A DNA stretch of 64,000 bases from Oscillospiraceae bacterium (GCA_022787085.1 JALFVE010000028.1:62001-126000); one strand, 5' to 3'. Counted from the stretch's first letter, positions 1 to 8,150 are shown. The notes: a model not told the origin generated them from the sequence alone. Numbers and translations: made by a program.

Positions 1-138
1 GCCTCGCTGGGACATTCCATGTACCTCGGACACCTTAACGTCAAAGCCCTTTGCAAGCAATACGTTTCCCAGCAGTCTTGAAGCGAGAAGGGAGCCCTGC
101 CCTCCCACTCCGACAATCATAATTGATCTTGTTTCCAT
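1..138 (-). CDS. iorB: Indolepyruvate ferredoxin oxidoreductase beta subunit, 5' part only
   Basis: Only the first 46 codons lie in the window; the gene runs off the left edge. The visible N-terminus has the glycine-rich GVGGQG motif (residues 10-15) and HGMSQRG near residue 40, both typical of the gamma/beta domain of 2-oxoacid:ferredoxin oxidoreductases. IorB pairs with IorA to convert aryl pyruvates (indolepyruvate, phenylpyruvate) to aryl-acetyl-CoA with reduction of ferredoxin, in the cytoplasm. It is the last visible gene of a minus-strand unit iorA - membrane protein - iorB, 19 nt after the membrane protein stop. The assignment is firm from motif plus the iorA neighbour; the C-terminus is not visible. 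Confidence 0.87.
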   Translation of the reverse strand, partial: METRSIMIVGVGGQGSLLASRLLGNVLLAKGFDVKVSEVHGMSQRG

Positions 139-157
139 AAAATAAATCTCCTAAAAA

Positions 158-643
158 TTATTTATCAGCAAGCTTCATAACGCCTGCAACCGCACCTAAA
201 ACGGCGAACAGATAGCTTTTCACAAGAGAAGCAGTGAAATCCTCCTGCACCTCAAAAGCCGCAGTCAGATCATTAAAATTCTTAAAGCAGTCAAGTATTC
301 CCACAGAATATCCATCCCCGCCGTATTCATTCAGAACATCGCACAGCTCCCACGACCAGACGAATCTTTCGCAGAGATAAACGTCAATTATCATTACAAT
401 GCCGCATATCACAACAGCTGTCTGAATATTCATATCCCTGCTTTTGCGGGTAAAGTGATCGCAGGCGACAAGCTCGCCCAGCATCATAAAAAATCCGCTT
501 ATTGCCGCAAGATACCCCACCTTGCCCAGCACCACCCACAGAAACATTGCGGGAATAGCTCCGAGCAGTGCGCCGAGGATCGCCTTGCCGATTATCAGCA
601 GGGCAGATTCCTCTTCGTCAGCTTCCCTGTCCATAATATCCAT
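158..643 (-). CDS. Small integral membrane protein between iorA and iorB
   Basis: 161 residues, family not recognised. An acidic N-terminus (residues 1-13) is followed by hydrophobic segments at about 15-40, 44-60, 73-90 and 139-157, with a more polar stretch rich in Asp and Asn at about 95-135. The chosen ATG has a GGGG Shine-Dalgarno-like stretch 8 nt upstream; an in-frame ATG three codons later is possible. It lies 24 nt after iorA and 19 nt before iorB, so it should be co-transcribed with both. No catalytic motif is visible. Membrane localisation is inferred only from hydrophobicity. Confidence 0.75.
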   Translation of the reverse strand: MDIMDREADEEESALLIIGKAILGALLGAIPAMFLWVVLGKVGYLAAISGFFMMLGELVACDHFTRKSRDMNIQTAVVICGIVMIIDVYLCERFVWSWELCDVLNEYGGDGYSVGILDCFKNFNDLTAAFEVQEDFTASLVKSYLFAVLGAVAGVMKLADK

Positions 644-667
644 ATCATTTACCCCAAAATTATCTTT

Positions 668-2395
668 TTACTTTATAATAGCCTTGGGCTTGCATACCTC
701 TGTGCAGATACCGCAGCCAACGCACTGAGTATGATCTATAACGCACTTGCCGTCTCTAACGGATATCGCAGGACAGCCGAGCTTCAGGCACATTTTGCAG
801 CCGACGCACTTGCTCTCGTCCACCTTGAGAGGAGCCTCGTGCTTGACATATTTAAGCAGAGCGCATGGACGGCGGGAAATGATAACGGAAGGCTCGGGAG
901 CAGCAAGCTCCTCCTTGATGGCAGCCTCGGTCTGAGCCAGATCGTAGGGGTCAACCACCACAACTCTCTTAATGCCCACCGCATGACAAAGCTCCTCAAG
1001 ATTAACAGCTGCCGCAGGATCTCCCTTGAGATTCTTGCCCGTAGTGGGATTCTGCTGATGTCCCGTCATACCCGTAATGGAGTTGTCGAGAATGATAACG
1101 GTGGAATTTGTGGCATTATAAGCGATATTCACAAGTCCCGTAATACCGCTGTGCATGAATGTGGAATCACCGATAACGGCAACGGTTTTCTTCTCGGCTT
1201 CCTCTCCCCTTGCCTTGTTGAAGCCGTGGAGAGCGGAAACGGACGCACCCATGCAGATGGTGGTGTCCATAGCGTTAAGAGGTGCGGAAGCGCCCAGAGT
1301 ATAGCAGCCGATATCTCCCGAAACGGTGATCTTGTTCTTTGACAGGCAGTAGAAAAGGCCTCTGTGAGGACATCCTGCACACATAACGGGAGGACGGACG
1401 GGAACATTCTCGGGGAAGGTCATGACCTCGTTCTTTGTGCCGAGAAGCTTCTCTGCCACAACAGCCTGAGAAAATTCTCCGATAAATCCGAAAAGCTCCT
1501 TGCCGATAACCTTAAGACCAAGCTTTTTGCAGTGAGTTTCGATAATATCGTCAAGCTCCTCGATAACGTAAACGGTCTTATGCTTTGCGCAGAAATCCTC
1601 GATAAGCTTTACGGGAAGAGGATTTACCATTCCGAGCTTTAAATAGGAAGCCTTGCCGCCCATAGCCTCCCTTGCGTACTGGTAGGATATTCCGCTTGTG
1701 ATGATGCCGATATCGGTGTTATTTTCGATGACCTTATTTAATTGACAGTCCTCCGAATATGTAACGAGCTTTGCTGTGCGCTCCTCAACAACAACGTGTC
1801 TGGGACGGGCATATGCCGGCATCATAACATATTTCTGAGGAGCTTTTACATAATCCTTCAAGGGGTGCTCTTCCCTGTCGAAAAGCTCAACGGCAGACTG
1901 TGAATGAGCAACTCTTGTGCACATTCTCACGATAACGGGAGTGTCAAATTCCTCGGAAATGTCATAGGCTGCCTTGACAAAATCACGACATTCAGCGGAA
2001 TCCGAAGGCTCAAGCATAGGAACCTTTGCGGCAATGGCATAATGACGGGAATCCTGCTCGTTCTGGGAGGAATGCATTCCCGGGTCGTCGGCAACGGCAA
2101 TTACCATTCCGCCGTTTACTCCCGAATAGGAGAAGGTAAACAGGGGGTCAGCGGCAACGTTAAGTCCAACGTGCTTCATTCCGCAGAATGAGCGTGCTCC
2201 CGCAATTGAAGCGCCGATCGCAGTCTCGGCAGCAACCTTTTCGTTGGGCGCCCACTCGGCATAGATATCGTCGTATTTAGCTGCGTATTCGGTGATCTCG
2301 GTGGAGGGGGTTCCGGGGTAGCTTGATACTACCGTTACTCCCGCCTCGTAAAGACCTCTTGCAAACGCCTCATTTCCAAGCATAAGCTTTTTCAT
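668..2395 (-). CDS. iorA: Indolepyruvate ferredoxin oxidoreductase alpha subunit
   Basis: 575 residues, usual for IorA. The order is: N-terminal pyrimidine-binding domain of the 2-oxoacid:ferredoxin oxidoreductase type (SSYPGTPSTEI near residue 24), a transketolase-C-like region, a thiamine diphosphate-binding domain with CAGCPHRG and GDIGCYTLG (about 338-370), and a C-terminal pair of [4Fe-4S] motifs (CVGCKMCLKLGC and CVGCGICTEVC). The enzyme uses TPP and ferredoxin to oxidise aryl pyruvates from aromatic amino acid breakdown, or runs in reverse for their synthesis, in anaerobes. The start has AAAGGA about 11 nt upstream. A TTGAAA-17-TATAAT promoter sits about 80-110 nt upstream of the start. 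Confidence 0.96.
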   Translation of the reverse strand: MKKLMLGNEAFARGLYEAGVTVVSSYPGTPSTEITEYAAKYDDIYAEWAPNEKVAAETAIGASIAGARSFCGMKHVGLNVAADPLFTFSYSGVNGGMVIAVADDPGMHSSQNEQDSRHYAIAAKVPMLEPSDSAECRDFVKAAYDISEEFDTPVIVRMCTRVAHSQSAVELFDREEHPLKDYVKAPQKYVMMPAYARPRHVVVEERTAKLVTYSEDCQLNKVIENNTDIGIITSGISYQYAREAMGGKASYLKLGMVNPLPVKLIEDFCAKHKTVYVIEELDDIIETHCKKLGLKVIGKELFGFIGEFSQAVVAEKLLGTKNEVMTFPENVPVRPPVMCAGCPHRGLFYCLSKNKITVSGDIGCYTLGASAPLNAMDTTICMGASVSALHGFNKARGEEAEKKTVAVIGDSTFMHSGITGLVNIAYNATNSTVIILDNSITGMTGHQQNPTTGKNLKGDPAAAVNLEELCHAVGIKRVVVVDPYDLAQTEAAIKEELAAPEPSVIISRRPCALLKYVKHEAPLKVDESKCVGCKMCLKLGCPAISVRDGKCVIDHTQCVGCGICTEVCKPKAIIK

Positions 2396-2474
2396 CAGAA
2401 AAAATTCCTTTCGTTATGTAAATTGCAAATTGATATCCTTCGAGTCTGTCCGAATGAATAGTCAAATTTACTAT

Positions 2475-2503
2475 ATTATAGCATATTGGAGGAATGATTT
2501 CAA
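2475..2503 (-). promoter_or_regulatory. Promoter of the iorA unit
   Basis: On the minus strand the sequence reads TTGAAA (2498-2503), a 17-nt spacer and TATAAT (2475-2480), close to the sigma-A consensus. It points at iorA, leaving a leader of about 75 nt. Confidence 0.7.
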
Positions 2504-2523
2504 TACAATTCGGCAGATTTCTT

Positions 2524-2566
2524 AAAAAAATTTGCCTGCAAAGGATTTTTTCTCCCGAGCAGGCAA
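2524..2566 (-). terminator. Rho-independent terminator after the 78-codon gene
   Basis: On the minus strand an 8-bp stem (TTGCCTGC / GCAGGCAA, 2559-2566 with 2532-2539) is followed by a run of seven T. It lies 14 nt beyond the stop at 2581 and isolates that gene from the iorA promoter downstream. Confidence 0.75.
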
Positions 2567-2580
2567 TTTTAAAATAGATT

Positions 2581-2817
2581 TTATTTTCCGATAACGGTTT
2601 TTATTCCATCCGAAAGGGGCATTTCGCATGGGATAAGCCTTTCGCTTATCCTGTCAATAGTGAAATAATTTCCGCCGTCAAAATAATATTCCTTAAAGCA
2701 GTAATACAGATCACCGCCCACCTTTTCAAGCTGAGCGGAATCGTAAATGCGTTCAAGAACAGTGTAATATCCTCTTCCATCGGGCAGGAGATAATAATTT
2801 TCATGATGCCCCCTCAC
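2581..2817 (-). CDS. Hypothetical small protein (78 aa)
   Basis: 78 residues, not recognised. It is rich in Tyr and Gly, with no membrane segment or signal peptide and no known motif; the sequence looks like a small folded domain. The unit has its own strong promoter (2832-2860) and terminator (2524-2566), which supports an expressed transcript of about 300 nt. The start is the weak point: the only upstream in-frame start is a GTG at 2817, which would be only about 8 nt from the expected transcription start and lacks a Shine-Dalgarno. An AGGGGG just inside the gene instead precedes an out-of-frame ATG (2804) whose reading frame encodes only about 50 residues. A non-canonical start or a damaged 5' end are both possible. 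Confidence 0.5.
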   Translation of the reverse strand: MRGHHENYYLLPDGRGYYTVLERIYDSAQLEKVGGDLYYCFKEYYFDGGNYFTIDRISERLIPCEMPLSDGIKTVIGK

Positions 2818-2831
2818 ATTATTATACTTTG

Positions 2832-2860
2832 ATTATAATACAAGAAAAAGGCGCTGTCAA
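2832..2860 (-). promoter_or_regulatory. Consensus sigma-A promoter for the 78-aa gene
   Basis: Minus strand: TTGACA (2855-2860), 17-nt spacer, TATAAT (2832-2837), a perfect match to the vegetative consensus. The -35 box overlaps the end of the gerAC-like gene. The predicted transcript starts near 2825. Confidence 0.75.
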
Positions 2861-3849
2861 GAAATATTTTCCGAGGTAAGCTCTATTTCCGTTTCAGCCG
2901 AAAAGGATACATTCTCATAACCCTCCGAAAGGGAATATTCCTTCGGCAAAACTGCGGAAAGAAAGCCCTCCTCAAAGGCTTTGCGGCAGATCTCCTCTGC
3001 GGAGCGGGAGATTATATTTTCCGCTTCCCGTCTGTATTCGGAAAGCTCACGGGAAACTCCCGTTTCGTCAAGAACGCCCTTTGCTCTTACGGAAATGCTG
3101 TATTCCCCGATCGCTTCTCCCTGCCTGAAATAAACGCTCACGTCCTCTGCGCCGACACTCATGCTGCCACCGAGAATGCTCATTTTCACGCCCCTTTCTC
3201 CCAAAAGCAGATTCAGAGCAGCCGTTTCGGGAAGTCCCAGAACAGAAACATTCCCATTCATATCAATCGCCGCCGAGCCTGCTATCCCCCTTTCGGAAAA
3301 TGGCAGCAAAACGGTATTTCCCCTTTCTGCGGCGGCGGTTATGTCACGCAGGGTCGCCTTGCGGTAAAGCCCCTCTGCGGCATATCTGTCAAGGGCTGAT
3401 AATATCACGTCAGCACCAATAAGCTCATCATTTTCGTCCCGCCTGTCAACCTCTGAGCGGGGCTTTTCCGAATATATCACGGGACAGCCTACGGATATCC
3501 GCTCCCCTGCGAACATTCTGAGCTTGTCCTTGTCAGAAATGATATCACCGTCCGCAAATATCGCCTCACAATGACCGAAAAAAAGCTGCCTGCCGCTCTC
3601 CCGCATTATCATGTCCGCAGCCTCATAAAAGCTCCGTCCCGTTCCCGAATATACCTGATATTCGGGAACGGGAGCGTCCTTGTCCGTATGGGCGGTACTG
3701 TATGCCTGCAATGTCAGATAATAAAGCCCGTCATCCTCTTCGATGCCCATCAGCCCCACGAACATTCTTTCATTCACCTGCACCGCAGAGCAGGCGGCAA
3801 GCAAAAGACAGCTTATTAAAATCAATGCCGAATATAAATATCTTTTCAT
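2857..3849 (-). CDS. gerAC: Ger(x)C family spore germination lipoprotein (C subunit)
   Basis: 330 residues. The N-terminus is a lipoprotein signal peptide with lipobox LLAAC (Cys20), so the mature protein should be anchored on the outer face of the inner spore membrane. The body resembles GerAC-type C subunits of germinant receptors, somewhat shorter than the usual 370-400 residues. It overlaps the B-subunit gene by 4 nt (ATGA), indicating translational coupling. A, B and C subunits form the nutrient-sensing receptor that starts germination. Family assignment rests on gene order A-B-C, lipobox and overall pattern. Confidence 0.85.
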   Translation of the reverse strand: MKRYLYSALILISCLLLAACSAVQVNERMFVGLMGIEEDDGLYYLTLQAYSTAHTDKDAPVPEYQVYSGTGRSFYEAADMIMRESGRQLFFGHCEAIFADGDIISDKDKLRMFAGERISVGCPVIYSEKPRSEVDRRDENDELIGADVILSALDRYAAEGLYRKATLRDITAAAERGNTVLLPFSERGIAGSAAIDMNGNVSVLGLPETAALNLLLGERGVKMSILGGSMSVGAEDVSVYFRQGEAIGEYSISVRAKGVLDETGVSRELSEYRREAENIISRSAEEICRKAFEEGFLSAVLPKEYSLSEGYENVSFSAETEIELTSENIS

Positions 3850-4886
3850 CTGCTTTTTCCTTTCCCTATTATTAAAAGAATGAGAGGCACCGCAGATATG
3901 AGTATCAGCGGTGGAAGAGGATTTTCAAAAAGCGTCCTGCATAAGGAAATTTCCGAACAGGTTCCCCACAATGCGCACAATACCGCTCCAACCCCGCTTA
4001 TAATCCCCTCGCTCTTTATTTTCGGAACGGCGCATTTCAGGGAATGACCTCCGCAGGCGGCAAGGAGCGATATGACCGCTGCGGCGATCACCGTCCAAAG
4101 GGAGAAAAACAGCCCGTCATTCCGGAACGTTCCCTCCCTTGCGGCATAGATAACGCTGTCGGTGAGCGGATATTCCGAGGAATGAACATAGTCTCCCAGA
4201 GTAAACCACACCGCCGCCGTAATTGCCGCAGCAGCGCCGAACATTGCCGCAATCCCCCCGTATGCACCGCAGCGGGTGCGTTTTTCAAGTCCCCCGCTCA
4301 TAACGCAGAGACAGGCGCAGCCTGCGGCACCCATGGGGAAAAGTCCCCGAAAGCCTCTTGAAAGGGAAAGCTTCGGAGCAGATACAGATGAAAAGTCAAA
4401 CCCGCAAATATCTTTCCATGCCCCGAAAAGGAACACCGCCGAGGTCAGTGCGAGCATAAAGAGAAGCACAGTGCTCATTCTGCAGACCGTCTCCGCTCCC
4501 GTGTGAGAAATATAAATGCAGATAAGCCCCAGCATAATAATGCACACTGCGGAGCCTGCTCCGGGGAAATATCTCTCCGAAACAAATCTGCCGTATTCCC
4601 CGAGAACAGCTCCCGAGGCGGCGATGAAATACACAAGAAAAAGGATATTTATGACCCGCCCGAAATAGCCCAGCCGCTCTGTGCATAATTTCGGAACGCT
4701 GCCCTCATATTTTCCCGACAAACAGGCAAGGGGAATAACAGCTGCGGCAAGTATCAGCGCCGATACGGCAGTATCCGCAAGGCCTATCCCCACGGATATC
4801 CATTCCCTGTTAAGCACGCAGAAAAGCACCCCGAAAAGTGCAAGGCTTACAGCCGCCTGTCCCCTGCCAATATAATCCGTTTTCAC
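3846..4886 (-). CDS. gerAB: GerAB-type spore germination permease (B subunit)
   Basis: 346 residues with about ten hydrophobic segments spread over the whole length, matching the endospore germination permease family, which has an amino-acid-permease (APC) fold. In the receptor the B subunit is the germinant-binding membrane protein. It overlaps the A gene upstream and the C gene downstream by 4 nt each, so the three are translationally coupled. Expression would be expected in the forespore under sigma G; I could not identify a convincing sigma G promoter upstream of the operon. Confidence 0.86.
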   Translation of the reverse strand: MKTDYIGRGQAAVSLALFGVLFCVLNREWISVGIGLADTAVSALILAAAVIPLACLSGKYEGSVPKLCTERLGYFGRVINILFLVYFIAASGAVLGEYGRFVSERYFPGAGSAVCIIMLGLICIYISHTGAETVCRMSTVLLFMLALTSAVFLFGAWKDICGFDFSSVSAPKLSLSRGFRGLFPMGAAGCACLCVMSGGLEKRTRCGAYGGIAAMFGAAAAITAAVWFTLGDYVHSSEYPLTDSVIYAAREGTFRNDGLFFSLWTVIAAAVISLLAACGGHSLKCAVPKIKSEGIISGVGAVLCALWGTCSEISLCRTLFENPLPPLILISAVPLILLIIGKGKSR

Positions 4887-6424
4887 TCGTCTGCTCCCTC
4901 CCCGCTCTGAAGCTCCTTTTGCGCCGCTCTGCCGATATCGGCGCCGTTTAACTGCTCAATAGTAAAATCCCGTTTTCCAAGCCTTTTGAATCCCAGACGG
5001 ACAGCCACATCTCCCATTGCCTTGGGCGAAAATGGAGACAATGGCGCCATAATCGGCAGACCGTAATTTTCGGCGGCGCAGATATTTGCAAGCATAAGAG
5101 CCGAAAGCAAAGCTATGCCGAAAAGCCCCGCATATCCGCCGATAATGACCGCCGCCAGCCTGAAAAGCGTAACCTGCTGGTCAAGGCTCGGGATAACAAA
5201 GGAAGCGGTCACGGAAATTGCGCAGACAAGTAGCATGGGATTTGAAATAACTCCCGCAGACACCGCCGCATCGCCTATAATAAGCCCTCCCACGATGGAT
5301 ACCGCTCCCCCGACGCTTTGGGGAAGCCTCACTCCCGCCTCCCTGATTATCTCGTAGAATATGAGAGTGATAAGCGCCTCCCACATAAGATTCAAGGGAG
5401 CCGATTCCTGTGCCGCAGCCAGATTTAAAAGCAGTCTGCTGTTGAACATCTCGGGATGAAAAAGCGCCGCCGCCACATATATTCCCGGGAAAAAAACTGC
5501 CAGGAAAAAGGCGATATATCTGATATATCTTAAAAACACCGCATAAAAGGGACGGAAATTATAATCATCCAGCGTCTGGAAATGCTCGGTGAACATTGCT
5601 GGGATAACGATTGCAAAGGGTGTTCCCTCTATCATTACCCCCACACGTCCCTCAAGGAGCTTTGCGCACATCACATCGGGTCGCTCGGTAATGCTCATGC
5701 CCGAAAACACCGAGGGTCTGCCGCTGTCAAGAAAGGGCTCCACATATCCGCTGCCGAGAATGGTTTCAAGCGGAAGCTCCTTCAGCCGCTTTTTTATGCT
5801 TTTCACAAGGGCGGGAGGAACTCTGTCCGTCATATAGCAGACGATAACGTCCGTGTTGCTCTTTTTTGAAACGGGAAACAGCTCGAAGCGAAGCAATGGC
5901 GTTTTCATTCTGCGGCGGACAAGGGACATATTTGTCCTGACCGTTTCCACAAAGCCCTCATGGGAGCCTCGGATATTTCCCTCGGAGGAGGGCTCGTCAA
6001 CACCCCTTTTGTCATAGCCCTGGATACCGCAGCAGACAGCCTTGTCCGTTTTGTCAACAAATATGACCGCAAAGCCGCTCATAAGCCTGCGGATAATATC
6101 TCCGTATTCCTCGGAAACGGCGGTGTCCACGGATAGTATCATGTTGTCTCTGATATGCTCGAAAAGCTTTTTTTCGGTGCAGTTCTCAATGGATATCCTC
6201 ATCAGCGGCTTTATGAGCATCTGGGAAATGCTTAGTCCCGACACCATTCCCTCAAAGCATATCACCGCCGCCTTTACTCCGCAGATGGTTATGGGACTGA
6301 TTAGCAGATCGCTTGTGTTTCCAAGAATATTTTTTATGTTTCTGATATTGTCCTCGAGCGCCGCCGCAAGTGGGACGTTTTCAAAGCAGTATCCGTCGGG
6401 ATAAAGCGTCTCCTTTTTTTTCAA
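4883..6424 (-). CDS. gerAA: GerAA-type spore germination protein (A subunit)
   Basis: 513 residues, usual length for the family. A large soluble N-terminal half (to about residue 290) is followed by a membrane domain with hydrophobic segments around 300-330, 345-360, 375-400 and 415-450. The stretch ERPDVMCAKLLEGRVGVMIEG (about 245-265, quoted in part as RPDVMCAKLLEGRVGV) is a hallmark of GerA/SpoVAF family A subunits. First gene of gerAA-gerAB-gerAC. The protein sits in the inner spore membrane as part of the nutrient receptor. Presence of the operon shows that the organism, or its recent ancestor, makes endospores. Confidence 0.93.
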   Translation of the reverse strand: MKKKETLYPDGYCFENVPLAAALEDNIRNIKNILGNTSDLLISPITICGVKAAVICFEGMVSGLSISQMLIKPLMRISIENCTEKKLFEHIRDNMILSVDTAVSEEYGDIIRRLMSGFAVIFVDKTDKAVCCGIQGYDKRGVDEPSSEGNIRGSHEGFVETVRTNMSLVRRRMKTPLLRFELFPVSKKSNTDVIVCYMTDRVPPALVKSIKKRLKELPLETILGSGYVEPFLDSGRPSVFSGMSITERPDVMCAKLLEGRVGVMIEGTPFAIVIPAMFTEHFQTLDDYNFRPFYAVFLRYIRYIAFFLAVFFPGIYVAAALFHPEMFNSRLLLNLAAAQESAPLNLMWEALITLIFYEIIREAGVRLPQSVGGAVSIVGGLIIGDAAVSAGVISNPMLLVCAISVTASFVIPSLDQQVTLFRLAAVIIGGYAGLFGIALLSALMLANICAAENYGLPIMAPLSPFSPKAMGDVAVRLGFKRLGKRDFTIEQLNGADIGRAAQKELQSGEGADE

Positions 6425-6549
6425 TTCTATAAACCCGCTTTCCGAAATTTTTTCCGCCGTTTTTATACGGCATTATTTTTGTTCAGATACTATTTTTACC
6501 GCTCATGTTAAAATTATGCAGGCTTTGCATTTCATACTTTTCCATGCTC

Positions 6550-6578
6550 TTGATTTATTTTAAAAAGGGTGATATAAT
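6550..6578 (+). promoter_or_regulatory. Promoter upstream of the FTR-like gene
   Basis: TTGATT (6550-6555), 17-nt spacer, TATAAT (6573-6578). It would start a transcript near 6585, about 265 nt before the first credible start codon at 6851. Confidence 0.65.
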
Positions 6579-6667
6579 TTATAAAAAATATGATCTGATT
6601 GACAACCGGAATTACGGGTGACGACCTGCGGCGAGACGTGCTGTAATTTATTCGGACATCCGACTGT

Positions 6668-6744
6668 CGGCTCGGTAACGTTACAAATATACTTATCGAT
6701 ATATTCCATTTGCGGTGCATATTATTTCTACCGTTACCGAGCCG
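6668..6744. repeat. 13-bp inverted repeat in leader
   Basis: The arms CGGCTCGGTAACG (6668-6680) and CGTTACCGAGCCG (6732-6744) are perfectly complementary and enclose 51 nt of AT-rich sequence. No T-run follows, so it is not a simple terminator. It could be an RNA stem closing a regulatory domain, or the ends of a small relic element. Confidence 0.55.
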
Positions 6745-6850
6745 TCTGCTTCTTGTCCTCAAAAAATTATAGAACGAGCGGCTGCAGGCTCAGCCTGCCA
6801 AATTAACAGTGCTGCGTTATTGCAGATTAAAAAGGAAGGAAACAAAAAAT

Positions 6851-7048
6851 ATGAAAGTTACTCTCAATCCCGATACAGAAATTGTCAGAGCCATAAAGGA
6901 AGGACTTGACAAAAAGGGCGGCTACTGTCCCTGCCGCATGGAGAAAAGCGAGGATAACAAATGCATTTGCAAGGAGTTCAGGGAGCAGATAAAGGATCCC
7001 GATTTTGAGGGCTTCTGTCATTGTATGCTTTATTACAAGGAAAAATAA
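6851..7048 (+). CDS. Minimal ferredoxin:thioredoxin reductase-like iron-sulfur protein
   Basis: 65 residues. It carries the cysteine pattern of the catalytic chain of ferredoxin:thioredoxin reductase: CPC, then CIC, then CHC, the last in FCHCMLY. In the plant/cyanobacterial enzyme these seven cysteines hold a [4Fe-4S] cluster next to a redox-active disulfide. This protein is shorter than the roughly 100-residue catalytic chains and no variable-chain gene is nearby. The start chosen has AAGGAAGG 11 nt upstream; an earlier in-frame ATG at 6809 has no ribosome-binding site. A role in disulfide reduction driven by ferredoxin is inferred from the cysteine motif. Confidence 0.85.
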   Translation: MKVTLNPDTEIVRAIKEGLDKKGGYCPCRMEKSEDNKCICKEFREQIKDPDFEGFCHCMLYYKEK

Positions 7049-7118
7049 AGATCCGCTGCCGTTCATAATTATTTTATACATATGTAATCATATTTCGCCA
7101 TTTATCTTCATTTTGCAA

Positions 7119-7127
7119 TGATATAAT
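7119..7127 (+). promoter_or_regulatory. Extended -10 promoter element before the sugar kinase
   Basis: TGATATAAT (7119-7127) matches the extended -10 consensus TGnTATAAT. The -35 region is poor. It lies about 45 nt before the chosen start of the kinase. Confidence 0.45.
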
Positions 7128-7170
7128 TGTGGTATGAGTTTACATGAAAAAAGAAACGGAGACAAGGCAT

Positions 7171-8142
7171 ATGGCTGATATTACAGCGATCGGCGAGCTT
7201 CTGGTGGATTTCACCTGCTCGGAAATAAACGGAGAGACCTTATACAAGCAGAATGCGGGAGGCGCTCCCGCAAACGTTGTCTGCATGGCTTCAAAGCTGG
7301 GCGGGTCAACGGGATTTATCGGGAAAATCGGCAGGGATATGTTCGGCTTTTATCTTAAAAAGGTTCTGAACGAGCATAAGGTGGACATAAGAGGACTTAT
7401 TCTCGACCCCAATTATTCCACCACCCTTGCATTTGTAAAAAACGACGAGGACGGCGACAGGGATTTTGTTTTTTACCGTAATCCTCAGACAGCCGCCGAC
7501 CTGAATCTGCGCTACGGCGAGGTAAACAGAGAGCTTATCGACAGCTGCAAAATATTTCATTTCGGCTCTCTTTCAATTTCCGCAGAGCCATCAAGAACGG
7601 CTACCATAAATTCCGTTGAATATGCAAAAATGCAGGGCAAGCTCATTTCCTATGACCCCAACTGGAGGCCTCTTCTCTGGGAATCAAAGGAGGCGGGTAT
7701 AAGAGCCATGCGCAGCGCCGCAAAATATGCGGACATCATCAAGGTATCCGAAAATGAGCTTCAGCTCATCACCGACTGCGGAGCGCTCATTCCCGCAGTG
7801 GCAAAGCTTCTTGAATCGGGCGTCAGAATAATCTGCATCACCCAGGGAGCCAAGGGCTGCATCATTGCCACACCCAAGGGAATTGAGAGATATCCCGCAT
7901 ACAAGGTAAAATCGGTGGACACCTTAGGCTCGGGAGACAGCTTTTTCGGAGCATTTCTCTACAAGCTGGCAGAGCTTGACAAAGCCCCCGAGGAGCTTGA
8001 CGGCGAGGATATCATGGATATGGCAATGTTTTCAAATGCCTGCGGAGCGCTGTGCTCCACAAAGCAGGGCGCTGTTCCCGCCATGCCGTCAAAAGAGGAG
8101 ATCCTTGAGCTGATGGAAACGGTCAAGCCCGAACAGAACTGA
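7171..8142 (+). CDS. PfkB-family carbohydrate kinase, probable fructokinase
   Basis: 323 residues. The N-terminal signature GELLVDF, the GGAPANVVCMASKLGG segment (about 29-44) and the C-terminal ATP/anion-hole motif LGSGDSFFGAF near residue 255 define a PfkB/ribokinase-family sugar kinase with its catalytic Asp. Closest in pattern are fructokinases, which phosphorylate fructose to fructose 6-phosphate; the exact sugar cannot be read from the sequence. The start at 7171 has GGAGA 9 nt upstream, whereas the earlier ATG at 7144 lacks a ribosome-binding site. Single-gene unit ended by a strong hairpin at 8151-8193. Confidence 0.9.
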   Translation: MADITAIGELLVDFTCSEINGETLYKQNAGGAPANVVCMASKLGGSTGFIGKIGRDMFGFYLKKVLNEHKVDIRGLILDPNYSTTLAFVKNDEDGDRDFVFYRNPQTAADLNLRYGEVNRELIDSCKIFHFGSLSISAEPSRTATINSVEYAKMQGKLISYDPNWRPLLWESKEAGIRAMRSAAKYADIIKVSENELQLITDCGALIPAVAKLLESGVRIICITQGAKGCIIATPKGIERYPAYKVKSVDTLGSGDSFFGAFLYKLAELDKAPEELDGEDIMDMAMFSNACGALCSTKQGAVPAMPSKEEILELMETVKPEQN

Positions 8143-8150
8143 TATAAGCA

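Larger units (their letters stand above)
6425..6849. other. 425-nt gap: divergent upstream region and structured leader
   Basis: This gap separates the gerA operon (minus) from the FTR-like gene (plus). It holds a small hairpin GCCGT-6 nt-ACGGC (6456-6471), a good plus-strand promoter (6550-6578) and about 265 nt of apparent untranslated leader. The leader contains a 13-bp perfect inverted repeat (6668-6680 with 6732-6744, 51-nt loop), overlapping small stems near 6651-6670, a GCAGGC-TCA-GCCTGC hairpin (6784-6798) and a CTGC/GCAG stem just before the Shine-Dalgarno. I matched no known riboswitch class. No convincing protein gene is seen inside. Confidence 0.5.

Noticed and set aside
455-1342. 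Long plus-strand open frame (about 295 codons) opposite iorA
   Set aside because: It is antisense to the conserved iorA coding sequence, has no family features and no ribosome-binding site; a shadow of codon bias.
6425-6540. Sigma G promoter for the gerA operon
   Set aside because: A TGCATA-like box is present on the minus strand but the -10 region does not match CATnnTA well enough to call.
6532-6762. Minus-strand open frame of 76 codons in the gap before the FTR-like gene
   Set aside because: No ribosome-binding site or sensible protein pattern; it crosses the promoter and the inverted repeat.
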